From positions 682,001-746,000 of the forward strand of contig NZ_CP016753.1 of NCBI RefSeq assembly GCF_002240055.1: a DNA stretch of 64,000 bases. Direction: 5' to 3'. Positions 19,078-26,865 of the stretch are shown piece by piece. Position 1 is the stretch's first letter. Every line of letters begins with the position of its first letter. This DNA comes from Leptotrichia sp. oral taxon 498. GTDB taxonomy: Bacteria > Fusobacteriota > Fusobacteriia > Fusobacteriales > Leptotrichiaceae. Below the pieces are notes generated by a model. The model did no database searches. It was not told the origin of the DNA and saw nothing but the letters and a program-made list of their open reading frames with translations. The position numbers were made by a program, and so were the translations under genes.

Positions 19078-19720
19078 CACTTCTCCCTTTTAGAATAATA
19101 TATTGTTGCAACAGTGCCAGTGCTCCAGAAACTAAGTAATATAAAGTTACTCCTGATGGCATTCTATAAAATATAAATAACATCATAATTGGCATCATGT
19201 ACATCATTGTCTGCATCTGCTGATTATCTTGTCCAGGTGTTGCCATCATTTTTTGCTGAACAAATGTAATAACTACATTTAGTATTGGCAATAGGTTAAA
19301 CGCAAATGTTCCTATCATAAATAATTTGTCAGGCTGTTTTAATGTGAACCACAAAAATTTTGCATCATTGGGTATTGCTTTACCCATAAATGCATAATAT
19401 AATGCTACAAATATTGGTAATTGAATTAATAGTGGAAGACATCCTCCTAGTGGATTTACTCCAGCTTCACGATATAATTCTGCTGTTTTCTTTTGAAATT
19501 CTTGAGGATTATCTTTATATTTCTCTTTTAATTTATCCATTTCAGGTTGTATTTCACGCATTTTTTTCATTGATTTTTCCTGTTTTAGTGTTAGCGGGAA
19601 TATAATTATTCTCATCAGTACTGTCACAATAATTATTGCTATTCCATAGTTCCCTACAATTTTGTAAATAGCATTTAGTACAAATACAACAAAGTTTACC
19701 AATGCTGGTATTTTGAACAT
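19043..19720 (-). CDS. yidC: Membrane protein insertase YidC/Oxa1
   Basis: A 225-residue polytopic protein that inserts and folds inner-membrane proteins. It has the short Oxa1-type layout without the large periplasmic domain of proteobacterial YidC. The conserved core KQEKSMKKMREIQPEMDKLKEKY in outline begins near residue 47 with KQEKSMKKM, and CLPLLIQLPIFVALYYAF lies near 94-111. The conserved Arg sits in MRIIIFPLTLKQ (about 36-47). About five hydrophobic segments are visible. No lipobox is seen. The order yidD-yidC-jag and the overlap with jag are typical of this cluster. Confidence 0.93.
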   Translation of the reverse strand: MFKIPALVNFVVFVLNAIYKIVGNYGIAIIIVTVLMRIIIFPLTLKQEKSMKKMREIQPEMDKLKEKYKDNPQEFQKKTAELYREAGVNPLGGCLPLLIQLPIFVALYYAFMGKAIPNDAKFLWFTLKQPDKLFMIGTFAFNLLPILNVVITFVQQKMMATPGQDNQQMQTMMYMMPIMMLFIFYRMPSGVTLYYLVSGALALLQQYIILKGRSDDGENNTKVTK

Positions 19721-19760
19721 AAACTTTCCTCCGTATTTTATTTTTATATTAAGTTTTTAA

Positions 19761-19973
19761 TTATTTTAAAGGATCATAACCACCTTTATGAAAGGGATGA
19801 CACTTTAGTATTCTTTTTATGCTTAAGTAAGTTCCTTTTATCGCTCCATATTTTGTAATTGCCTGTCTTGAATATTCCGAACAAGTTGGATAGAATCTAC
19901 ATCTTTTTCCAAATATAGGAGAAATAATCTTTTGATAAATTTTTATTAGAAATAATAAAATTTTTTTTATCAT
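19761..19973 (-). CDS. yidD: Membrane protein insertion efficiency factor YidD
   Basis: A 70-residue protein of the YidD family, which assists YidC-dependent insertion. The hallmark [16 protein letters not shown] (about residues 24-39), the later [14 protein letters not shown] and a short amphipathic N-terminus ([17 protein letters not shown]) are all present. It overlaps rnpA by 4 bp (ATGA) and precedes yidC, the common order. Confidence 0.95.
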   Translation of the reverse strand: MIKKILLFLIKIYQKIISPIFGKRCRFYPTCSEYSRQAITKYGAIKGTYLSIKRILKCHPFHKGGYDPLK

Positions 19974-20296
19974 TTTATCACCTTGCTTAGGTCTTTTTCT
20001 ATATCTTTGTATTTTATATTTTTTAGATTATCTTTTAAAATTGATTTACCTACAAAAACATAGTCTGTATCTTTGTGAAATCTTTCTTTGTTTAGATTTA
20101 CAAATTCTTTAAATAGTCTTCTGATTCTATTTCTATAGACAGAGTTTCCTGTTTTTTTACTTGCTACAAATCCAAATCTTTGTTCTTTTTTGAAATTTTT
20201 TTTTATAAAAATAATAGCATACTTGGTATGCACTTTTTTTGATTTGTTATATATTATTGAAAAATCTTTTGTTTTTTTTATTTTATTGATATACAT
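19970..20296 (-). CDS. rnpA: Ribonuclease P protein component
   Basis: A 108-residue basic protein that binds the RNase P RNA and helps process tRNA 5' ends. The family's RNR motif appears as [19 protein letters not shown] (about residues 47-65). The N-terminal [16 protein letters not shown] is also typical. It overlaps yidD by 4 bp. A strong stem-loop with a T-tract separates it from rpmH. Confidence 0.94.
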   Translation of the reverse strand: MYINKIKKTKDFSIIYNKSKKVHTKYAIIFIKKNFKKEQRFGFVASKKTGNSVYRNRIRRLFKEFVNLNKERFHKDTDYVFVGKSILKDNLKNIKYKDIEKDLSKVIK

Positions 20297-20328
20297 ACTT
20301 CTTCTTCTTTTTAATTCATTTTTTATTT

Positions 20329-20352
20329 AAAAAACAGGGGAAATATTCCCCT
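20329..20352 (-). terminator. Intrinsic terminator/attenuator between rpmH and rnpA
   Basis: On the minus strand AGGGGAATATTTCCCCT forms a GC-rich 7-8 bp stem followed by GTTTTTT. It would end most transcripts after rpmH and reduce read-through to rnpA, which matches the need for far more L34 than RnpA. Confidence 0.75.
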
Positions 20353-20383
20353 ACAATTTAATTTTGTTTGTAAAACTTATAAA

Positions 20384-20521
20384 TTATGCAGATAATTTAT
20401 TTCTTCCTTTTGCTCTTCTTCTTTTTAATACATTTCTTCCACTTTTATTTTGCATTCTTTTTCTAAAACCGTGATCTTTTTTTCTTTTTCTTTTATTTGG
20501 TTGATATGTTCTTTTTGTCAT
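20384..20521 (-). CDS. rpmH: 50S ribosomal protein L34
   Basis: A 45-residue, very basic protein, too short for a 60-residue ORF cut-off. It reads [19 protein letters not shown], continues through [22 protein letters not shown] and ends NKLSA, a textbook L34. AAAGGAAAAAAG precedes the ATG. It is first in the leftward rpmH-rnpA-yidD-yidC-jag-mnmE series next to oriC, the classic bacterial arrangement, and has a consensus-like promoter upstream. Confidence 0.97.
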   Translation of the reverse strand: MTKRTYQPNKRKRKKDHGFRKRMQNKSGRNVLKRRRAKGRNKLSA

Positions 20522-20582
20522 TTTTTTCTTTTTTCCTTTCTTTTTTTCTTTTCTTTTCAATAATTTTTAGTATTTTATAAAT

Positions 20583-20611
20583 ATTATATACAAAATTTGA
20601 ATAAAAGTCAA
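20583..20611 (-). promoter_or_regulatory. rpmH promoter
   Basis: On the minus strand TTGACT (20611-20606), a 17-bp spacer and TATAAT (20588-20583) lie about 60 bp before rpmH, on the edge of the origin region. Confidence 0.75.
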
Positions 20612-20664
20612 GTAAAATCCCTTTACCAACTTATTAACTTTTTAGTTTTCCATAGTTTTCCACA

Positions 20665-20716
20665 ATCTATTATTATAATATATTATATATTATTATATAT
20701 ATATTATTATTATACA
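20665..20716. other. Probable DNA unwinding element
   Basis: About 50 bp made almost wholly of A and T, with runs of TATTA and TATATA repeats, bordered on the left by a DnaA box (20656-20664) and on the right by degenerate boxes. Among AT-rich tracts of oriC this is the most extreme. Other candidates are 22795-22860 and 23030-23100 in the right half. Confidence 0.55.
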
Positions 20717-21003
20717 ATGTGGAAATGTGGGAATACTGATGAATAAAGGATTTGCCAGAGAATAACATGTGGAAAACTTTTACCTAAATTGTGGAAAACT
20801 TTTTTCCACAAAGTTTCCCACATGTTTCCCACAATTTGATGTGGAAAACTAAAAAAATGTGGAAAAAATGTGGGAATCCAGTAAAATAGGCTATTCATTT
20901 TTATGTGGAAAACTTGTCAATTTTGAGCAAAAATAACAATAAACCAGGTAAATATAGTATCTAGTACCTGTGGAAAACTATGTGGAAAACTTTTTGCTAA
21001 ATC

Positions 21004-21032
21004 TTGATTATTTATTTTATATATGTTATATT
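21004..21032 (+). promoter_or_regulatory. Putative dnaA promoter
   Basis: TTGATT (21004-21009), a 17-bp spacer and TATATT (21027-21032) lie 270 bp before dnaA, with DnaA boxes on both sides (20981 and 21086). This suggests repression of dnaA by DnaA. Confidence 0.5.
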
Positions 21033-21301
21033 CATAATATAAAAATGTATCAAATTTGAAAAAAAGGGGAAAAAAATAAAAAAATTGTGGAAAACTCTCT
21101 AGTTTTTTTATTTATTTAGCAAAAAAATAAAAAATCTAAAAAATGTGGAAAACCAAATGTGGAAAACTCTAAAATTATTGTTTTATTAATGTGGAAAAGT
21201 AAAATTTTAATTTGGATAAAAATTAATAAAATCCTGAAAGAGAGTGACTTTTAAAGCTATTGATTCATTTGAAATAATTTAATTAAAAGGGAGATGAAAT
21301 T

Positions 21302-22675
21302 GTGCAGGAAGCTGAAAAATTATGGGAAAAGTTAAAAAAATTAGTGAAAAAAAGTGTGGAAGAAGTAATTTTTGAAACATTTTTTCAAAATGTCAAGGCT
21401 GTGGAAATTGTGAAGAATACGCTTCTGTTATCCTGTAACTCAAAAATTATTAAAAAAAATGTGGAAAACTACAGAATTGAAATGGAAGAAATCTTAGAAC
21501 TTGTAACTGATGAAAAAATGGAAATAAAAATAGAAATAAAGAAGCAAAAAAAGGAGATAAAACATCCTGAAATGAAGATTTTTACCACAAAGGATCTGGA
21601 AAAGCCTAAAATTAAAAACGAAAAAATGGCAAATACTGGTTTAAATCCAAAACATAGGCTAGACAACTTTGTAGTTGGTGAAAATAGTAGACTTGCATAT
21701 AATGCTTGCCTTGCTGTAGTAAAAAATCCCAAACCTGTTTACAATCCTCTTTTTATCTTTGGAAGTTCTGGACTTGGAAAAACTCATTTAATGCAAGCTG
21801 TAGGAAATGAAATTCTTAAAAAAAGTCCTGAAAAAAGAGTGTATTATTCTACATCCGAAGAATTTGCAAATGAATTTTTTAAAGTTTTAAACAGTGGGAG
21901 AATCCAGAATTTTAGGGATATATTTAGAAATTTAGACGTACTTTTGTTAGATGATATTCAATTTTTTGAAAAAGTTTTTGGACGTGGTGAAGGGACTGTG
22001 GAAGAAGAGTTTTTCCACACTTTTAACAAATTACAGGAATTGGGAAAACAAATTATTATGATAAGCGACAAATCTCCTAAAGAAATAAAGAATTTATCTA
22101 AAAGACTGGAATCTAGATTTTTATCTGGACTTACGGTAGAAATCCAGCGTCCTGGCTTTGAAACTAGAATGATGATTTTAAAAAATATTGCAAAAAGTCA
22201 AGACATAGAAATTGGCGATGATATTTTGGAATATATTTCAGATGCAGTCGTTTCAAATGTTAGAGAACTTGAGGGAATTTTGACGAATTTGAACGCTAGA
22301 GCAAAGCTATTAAATGAACCTATTACAATAGATCAGGTTCAGGAAATGCTTTCTCACAACATAAAAAAGGAGCGCTCAAAGATGACAGCTCAAAAAGTGA
22401 TAGAGATGATTTCATTGCATTATGGTGTAAGTGTTGACGATATGAAATCTAAAAAAAGGCAAAAAAAAATAGTAGAATCTCGACAAATTGCAATGTATAT
22501 ACTAAAGCATAATGTTGAGTTAGATTTAAGTTTAACCGCTATTGGCGGGCTTTTTGGAGGAAAGGACCACAGTACAGTAATAAGTAGCATAAGAAAAGTA
22601 GAAAAATCAAAAGAGGAAGATGACGTATTCAAAAAAGAAGTAGAGAATTTATATAAAAAGATATTTAAAATATAG
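21302..22675 (+). CDS. dnaA: Chromosomal replication initiator protein DnaA
   Basis: A 457-residue AAA+ initiator that binds DnaA boxes, melts the origin and loads helicase. Domain I begins KLWEKLKKLVKKSVEE. Walker A is GSSGLGKTHLM (154-164), Walker B LLLDDIQFF (about 216-224). Sensor and arginine-finger regions follow (SKRLESRFLSGL). Domain IV ends with DHSTVISSIRKVEKS, the DnaA signature that reads the box. The start is GTG at 21302, with GGGAG ten bases upstream. Two exact box sequences also occur within the coding region (21460, 22011). DnaA-box clusters lie on both sides of the gene. Confidence 0.98.
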   Translation: MQEAEKLWEKLKKLVKKSVEEVIFETFFQNVKAVEIVKNTLLLSCNSKIIKKNVENYRIEMEEILELVTDEKMEIKIEIKKQKKEIKHPEMKIFTTKDLEKPKIKNEKMANTGLNPKHRLDNFVVGENSRLAYNACLAVVKNPKPVYNPLFIFGSSGLGKTHLMQAVGNEILKKSPEKRVYYSTSEEFANEFFKVLNSGRIQNFRDIFRNLDVLLLDDIQFFEKVFGRGEGTVEEEFFHTFNKLQELGKQIIMISDKSPKEIKNLSKRLESRFLSGLTVEIQRPGFETRMMILKNIAKSQDIEIGDDILEYISDAVVSNVRELEGILTNLNARAKLLNEPITIDQVQEMLSHNIKKERSKMTAQKVIEMISLHYGVSVDDMKSKKRQKKIVESRQIAMYILKHNVELDLSLTAIGGLFGGKDHSTVISSIRKVEKSKEEDDVFKKEVENLYKKIFKI

Positions 22676-22682
22676 AATTTTT

Positions 22683-23287
22683 TTTTTATTTAGTGTGTGG
22701 AAAGAAATTCTAAAAATGTGGAAAACTATGTGGAAAACTTTTGAAAAATTTAGATAGTTTTCCACAATGTGGAAAAAGTTTTCCACAGGGAAAAAATTAT
22801 TTATAAAAAATTAAATAAAAATTATTATATATTAAAAAAAATAAAAAAATAATTTAAAATGTAAAAAATTTTTTGGGAAAAATGTGGAAAAAAGAGAAGT
22901 TTTCCACAATCTATATTTTTTATGAGAGTAAATAAATCCTTATTTTTAAACGGAAAGAAATAAAAATGTGGAAAACTATGTGGAAAACTGGATTTAAAAA
23001 ATGTGGAAAACTGACAAGATTTATTTTGAATGTTGAAAACTTATAAAAATTTAAATTATATATAAAAAGTATTATAAATTTAATTAAAAATAAAAAGAAA
23101 GAAATGAGTTTTCCACAAAATCCAAAAATAGTAAAATTTTAAAATAAATTTTTAGAATGTTTGAAATCCTCTAAAAATAGGTATAAAATGGTATTGTGGA
23201 AACTATGTGGAAAACTATGTGGAAAAAGTTTTCCACAATAAAATTGAGTTTTCCACAATTCAATTTTAAACATTAATATTATTAATG
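22683..23287. other. oriC: oriC, right half: DnaA-box cluster between dnaA and the S4-domain gene
   Basis: Fifteen exact TGTGGAAAA/TTTTCCACA 9-mers, counted by eye (starts 22717, 22729, 22758, 22768, 22779, 22883, 22900, 22967, 22979, 23002, 23109, 23206, 23218, 23229, 23249), and one near match at 23195. Tandem pairs with 12-bp spacing occur at 22717/22729, 22967/22979 and 23206/23218. Facing pairs make palindromes of the form TGTGGAAAAAGTTTTCCACA at 22768-22787 and 23218-23237. AT-rich stretches of 60-70 bp separate the groups. The perfect palindrome CATTAATATTATTAATG (23271-23287) closes the cluster. No gene is visible here. Confidence 0.88.
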
Positions 23288-23297
23288 ATTAAAAAAA

Positions 23298-23326
23298 TTG
23301 ACTAGAAATTTTTAATAAAGTATAAA
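23298..23326 (+). promoter_or_regulatory. Promoter of the S4-domain gene / recF operon
   Basis: TTGACT (23298-23303), a 17-bp spacer and TATAAA (23321-23326), about 65 bp before the S4-domain gene at 23392. Confidence 0.6.
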
Positions 23327-23391
23327 TTTTTTGGAATTTATGATATAAATATAAATAGTTAAAAATAGAAAATCAATAAGGGAGAAAAAAA

Positions 23392-23598
23392 ATGATAATA
23401 CATACAGAATTTATAAAGTTAGATCAGTTGTTAAAGTGGGCAAATTTAGTTGAATCGGGGGCTATGGCAAAAATGGTAATTTTAAATGGTGATGTGAAGG
23501 TAAATGGGGAAATTGAAACTAGACGAGGGAAAAAAATATATCCAGGCGATGTTGTGGAATTTAATGGAGAAAAAATTGTTATGGAAAAAGAAGTTTAA
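23392..23598 (+). CDS. S4-domain RNA-binding protein (YaaA/RlbA family)
   Basis: A 68-residue protein that is essentially one S4 domain: FIKLDQLLKWANLVESGAMAK is followed by ILNGDVKVNGEIETRRGKK and IYPGDVVEF. Such small proteins between dnaA/dnaN and recF (YaaA in Bacillus) bind RNA and are linked to ribosome assembly; the exact role is unsettled. GGGAGAAAAAA precedes the ATG. It lies 24 bp before recF. No dnaN gene lies between dnaA and recF here, unlike the common order. Confidence 0.88.
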   Translation: MIIHTEFIKLDQLLKWANLVESGAMAKMVILNGDVKVNGEIETRRGKKIYPGDVVEFNGEKIVMEKEV

Positions 23599-23622
23599 AA
23601 AAATAAAAAAGGGAAAAATATA

Positions 23623-24711
23623 ATGTATTTAAGTCAAATAAATTTTAATAATTTTCGTTGCTTGAAAGATGATAAATTGCTGTTTAATAGGAATTTTAAC
23701 TTAATTTATGGGAAAAATGGGCAAGGAAAGACTTCTCTTATTGAAGCTGTTTATTTTCTCGCAACAGGAAAAAGTTTTAGGACAAAAAAAATTAAGGAAA
23801 TGAGAAAGTATAATGTCCATAGAACAATTGTCTTTGGAAAATTTGAGACAAATGATGGAAATAAAATTATTGCAATTGATGTCAACGAAGAAAAGAAGGA
23901 TTATTACATAAATAAAAGTAAAAGTAAATATATAGACTACATCGGAAACTTAAATGTAATTTCTTTTATTCCAGAAGATATTGAGCTAATTGTGGGAAAT
24001 CCTAATATCAGAAGAGGTTTTTTTAATTATGAAATTTCACAGGCGAGAAAAGATTACTTGAAGTCGATTGTAAATTTTGAAAAAATACTAAAAGTCAGAA
24101 ACAAACTTATAAAAGAAAATAAAACTTGTTGCGAAATTTATGAGATTTACAACAAAAAATTTATTGAAGAGGGTGTGAATATTATAGTTCACAGAAGAGA
24201 ATTTATACAAAAGATATCGGTTTTGCTAAATTTTAATTACCAGAAACTGTTTGACAAAAAAGCTAAGTTAAAGTTAAGATATGACTGTTTTTTGGGAGAT
24301 GTAGAAAAAAAAAGTAAGTCTGAATTAGTGGAAAAATTTGAAGAGCAGTGTTTAAAAAAAATGGAGAGGGAAAATTTTTTGGGATACAGTTTGCTGGGAC
24401 CGCAAAAAGATGATTTCGTCTTTGAGTTAAATGGAAAAAATGCAAAATCTTATTCTTCTCAAGGAGAAAAAAAATCAATAATATTTTCACTAAAAATTTC
24501 TGAGATTGACATTTTGATGGCGGAAAAAAATGAATATCCGATTTTTATTATGGACGATATCTCTTCATATTTTGACGAAATTAGAAAAAATAGCATTTTG
24601 GATTATTTCAAAAATAAAAAAATTCAGTGTTTTATAACTTCGACGCAAGATTTGAAAATTTTTGGAAAAAAATTTATTGTTGACGGTGGAAAAACAGAAG
24701 TGGGGGAATAA
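23623..24711 (+). CDS. recF: DNA replication and repair protein RecF
   Basis: A 362-residue SMC-like ATPase that helps load RecA at gaps with RecO and RecR. The N-terminus MYLSQINFNNFRCLKD is typical. Walker A is GKNGQGKT (30-37). The ABC signature is SYSSQGEKKSIIFSLKI, and Walker B is PIFIMDDISSYFDE near residue 308. Length fits the family. It is followed after 2 bp by the DciA-like gene, so the two are translationally close. Confidence 0.95.
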   Translation: MYLSQINFNNFRCLKDDKLLFNRNFNLIYGKNGQGKTSLIEAVYFLATGKSFRTKKIKEMRKYNVHRTIVFGKFETNDGNKIIAIDVNEEKKDYYINKSKSKYIDYIGNLNVISFIPEDIELIVGNPNIRRGFFNYEISQARKDYLKSIVNFEKILKVRNKLIKENKTCCEIYEIYNKKFIEEGVNIIVHRREFIQKISVLLNFNYQKLFDKKAKLKLRYDCFLGDVEKKSKSELVEKFEEQCLKKMERENFLGYSLLGPQKDDFVFELNGKNAKSYSSQGEKKSIIFSLKISEIDILMAEKNEYPIFIMDDISSYFDEIRKNSILDYFKNKKIQCFITSTQDLKIFGKKFIVDGGKTEVGE

Positions 24712-24713
24712 AA

Positions 24714-25787
24714 ATGGAAGATAAAGTCAATAAATTAGGTAATTTAGCTAAATATATATATGATAAGAAAAAAATTTCTTTTTTTAATAATGAAAAATAT
24801 ATTTTGGAGAAAATAAAAAAAAATTGGGAAATATTTGTTGGTGGTCCAATTTTTGAAAGGTCTGAGCCAAAAAGTCTGTTTCAAAAAATTTTGACGGTAA
24901 ATTTGACAGATGCGACGGTTTATCACACATTTCTTCTGCATAAAAATGTGGTAAAGGACAGAATTAATAAATTTTTGGGTGAAGATGTCGTAGGAAATAT
25001 TGAGATTCATAAAGTAAACTATAAAATAAAAAGAGAAATTTTAGATGAATTAATTGAAAATGAAGAAAATTTTGGAACTTTAAAAGTTGGAGAGATGTTA
25101 AGAGAACACGAAGTTACTAAAAGAAGATGGGGAAATAATAAAAAAAAAGTTTTTACTAAAAAATTTACAAAAAAAGGTAAAATTGATATAAATAAAGTTA
25201 TTTTGCCAAAAGAAATAATCGACAAAATTCATAAAGCTATGACTGAAAATCCAAATCGCGATAAAAAACTTTCAGAAAGATTGGAAAGAATTTTGATAAA
25301 GATGGAAAAGCGGAGAATTTGTCTAAAAGAGCTTGGATATGTGGAGTGCAAAATGTGTAAAAGTCTATTTAAGCCAATGAAAGATGAAAAAATTTGTTTT
25401 GAGTGCGAAATGGCAAAGAAAAATAAAATTTTTGAGAGTATGATGAGACTTATTCAAGAAAAACCATTTACTGGGGAAAGACAGGCACTAAAAATTATAA
25501 AGACGGATAAAAAGACATATTACAAGGCACGGGAAGTTTTGGCACAGCAGATTTATAATGAACTTTTATACTTTTGTATTGAAAAAAATAAAGAAATTGG
25601 CAATAATGAAGAATATAGCTTTGAAATACGAAACGAAGCTAAAAAAGAAATGGAAGATATGATAAAAAATTATATTGATTGCAAAATTGGAAGTGACAAT
25701 AAAGAAGTTTTTAAAATTGAGCGAAAAAGAATTTTGTCAAAATTAAAAAAAGATGTGGAATTCAGAATGAAATACAGATACAGATAA
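24714..25787 (+). CDS. DciA-like (DUF721) protein with a C-terminal zinc-ribbon extension
   Basis: A 357-residue protein. Residues about 25-110 resemble DUF721/DciA, the ancestral bacterial helicase loader: ILEKIKKNWEIFVGG, then SLFQKILTVNLTDATVYH and KDRINKFLGEDVVGNIEIH. The rest is a long basic region not found in short DciA proteins. It has a probable zinc ribbon, CKMCKSLF followed by CFECEMAKK (two CxxC pairs about 15 residues apart), then a helical tail. Its place 2 bp after recF, near dnaA, matches the DUF721 gene of Actinobacteria. No dnaC or dnaI gene is in the window. Domain assignment is by eye; the helicase-loading role is inferred. Confidence 0.65.
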   Translation: MEDKVNKLGNLAKYIYDKKKISFFNNEKYILEKIKKNWEIFVGGPIFERSEPKSLFQKILTVNLTDATVYHTFLLHKNVVKDRINKFLGEDVVGNIEIHKVNYKIKREILDELIENEENFGTLKVGEMLREHEVTKRRWGNNKKKVFTKKFTKKGKIDINKVILPKEIIDKIHKAMTENPNRDKKLSERLERILIKMEKRRICLKELGYVECKMCKSLFKPMKDEKICFECEMAKKNKIFESMMRLIQEKPFTGERQALKIIKTDKKTYYKAREVLAQQIYNELLYFCIEKNKEIGNNEEYSFEIRNEAKKEMEDMIKNYIDCKIGSDNKEVFKIERKRILSKLKKDVEFRMKYRYR

Positions 25788-25845
25788 AAATAAAATTTTT
25801 GAAATTGAAGATAAACTAAAGATTTGAAAGAAAGGGAAAAGTCAA

Positions 25846-26865
25846 GTGAATGTGGAGCAACTGCTTTTGGAAGCGGATAAAATGATAGAAAAAAAGGAAT
25901 ATGATAACGCCATGCTTTATTTAAAAACAGTTTTAGAAATAGATGAAAGCAATTTTGTGGCATTGACTGGAATAGTTGAACTGTATTCTGAGTTTGAAAT
26001 GTATGGGGAAGCAGTAAAATATGCAAAGAAGCGTTATAAAAAATATCCTAAAAACAAAGATACCATTTTTTCTCTTGGATACATATATCAGACATTGGGA
26101 AAGTTTAAAAAAGCGATTTCTGTTTACAAAAAATTTTTGGAAGAGGAGGACAACTATTTTGTTTACTTGAATTTAGGAATGTGCTATTCCTTTTTAAAAT
26201 ATTTTAAAAAGGCGATGGAATATGTGGAAAAAGCTATTGAATTGGAACCAAAAAGTGTTGAAGCATATGTCCAAAAAGGTGATATTTTTACAATGATGAA
26301 AAAATATGACAGTGCAATCTTGCAGTATAAAAATCTTGTAAATTTTAAAGGAATAAAATTGGCTAAACTATATGCTCGAATGGGAGATACAATGGTTTAT
26401 TCAAATGATGTTAAAAAGGCTATAAAGTATTACAATATCGCTATAAGCTGTGAAGATGTGCAGGATTACATATTTGAAGATTTTTTTGAAATTTTGCTTC
26501 AAGTGAAGGAATATAAAGAAATTGAACTGTTATTTTTAAATTATGAAAATTCAGGTTTATCAAGAATAAAGATGTTAAATTTAAAGGGGCGATATTATCT
26601 TGCAAGAAAAAAATTTAGTGAAGCTGAAAAAATTTGTCGAAAGATGATAATGATTGAGCCAGAAGTTCCTAGACATTACTACAATTTGATATTTGTTTTG
26701 GAAAAGGAACACAAGTATGACGAAGCTTTTGAGTGCATAAAAAACAATAAAAATATTTTGACAAATGAAAATATTTTAAAGGAACTCAAAAAAAAGTTGA
26801 ATGAAGGTAAAAGAAAATATAAAAAAATTTTAAAAAATAAAAAACAAGAGGTTACAGATGAATAA
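25846..26865 (+). CDS. Tetratricopeptide repeat protein
   Basis: A 339-residue protein built mostly of TPR units. Clear ones are DNAMLYLKTVLEIDESNFVA, then DTIFSLGYIYQTLGKFKKAI and AMEYVEKAIELEPKSVEA, and later RYYLARKKFSEAEKICRKM. It has no signal peptide or membrane segment, so it is probably a cytoplasmic scaffold. It starts at GTG 25846 with AAAGGGAAAAG just upstream. The end overlaps the following LPS-kinase-like gene by 8 bp, which suggests coupled translation and perhaps a shared process. The specific function is unknown. Confidence 0.82.
   Translation: MNVEQLLLEADKMIEKKEYDNAMLYLKTVLEIDESNFVALTGIVELYSEFEMYGEAVKYAKKRYKKYPKNKDTIFSLGYIYQTLGKFKKAISVYKKFLEEEDNYFVYLNLGMCYSFLKYFKKAMEYVEKAIELEPKSVEAYVQKGDIFTMMKKYDSAILQYKNLVNFKGIKLAKLYARMGDTMVYSNDVKKAIKYYNIAISCEDVQDYIFEDFFEILLQVKEYKEIELLFLNYENSGLSRIKMLNLKGRYYLARKKFSEAEKICRKMIMIEPEVPRHYYNLIFVLEKEHKYDEAFECIKNNKNILTNENILKELKKKLNEGKRKYKKILKNKKQEVTDE

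Larger units (their letters stand above)
20641..21200. other. oriC: oriC, left half: DnaA-box cluster between rpmH and dnaA
   Basis: This gene-free stretch holds 13 exact copies of the 9-mer TGTGGAAAA or its complement TTTTCCACA (starts 20656, 20768, 20790, 20802, 20840, 20858, 20904, 20969, 20981, 21086, 21144, 21158, 21190), counted by eye. Most extend to TGTGGAAAACT. Further one-off forms such as TTTCCCACA and TGTGGGAAT lie between 20709 and 20877. The box differs at one base from the common TTATCCACA. Two boxes (20969 and 20981) are in tandem 12 bp apart. The dnaA promoter lies inside the region, so DnaA probably also controls its own synthesis. Strand bias of genes flips here. Confidence 0.9.

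Noticed and set aside
20710-20898. Open frame of 62 codons on the minus strand inside oriC
   Set aside because: It is made of repeated DnaA boxes read in frame (FPHF-like repeats) and has no plausible start signal.
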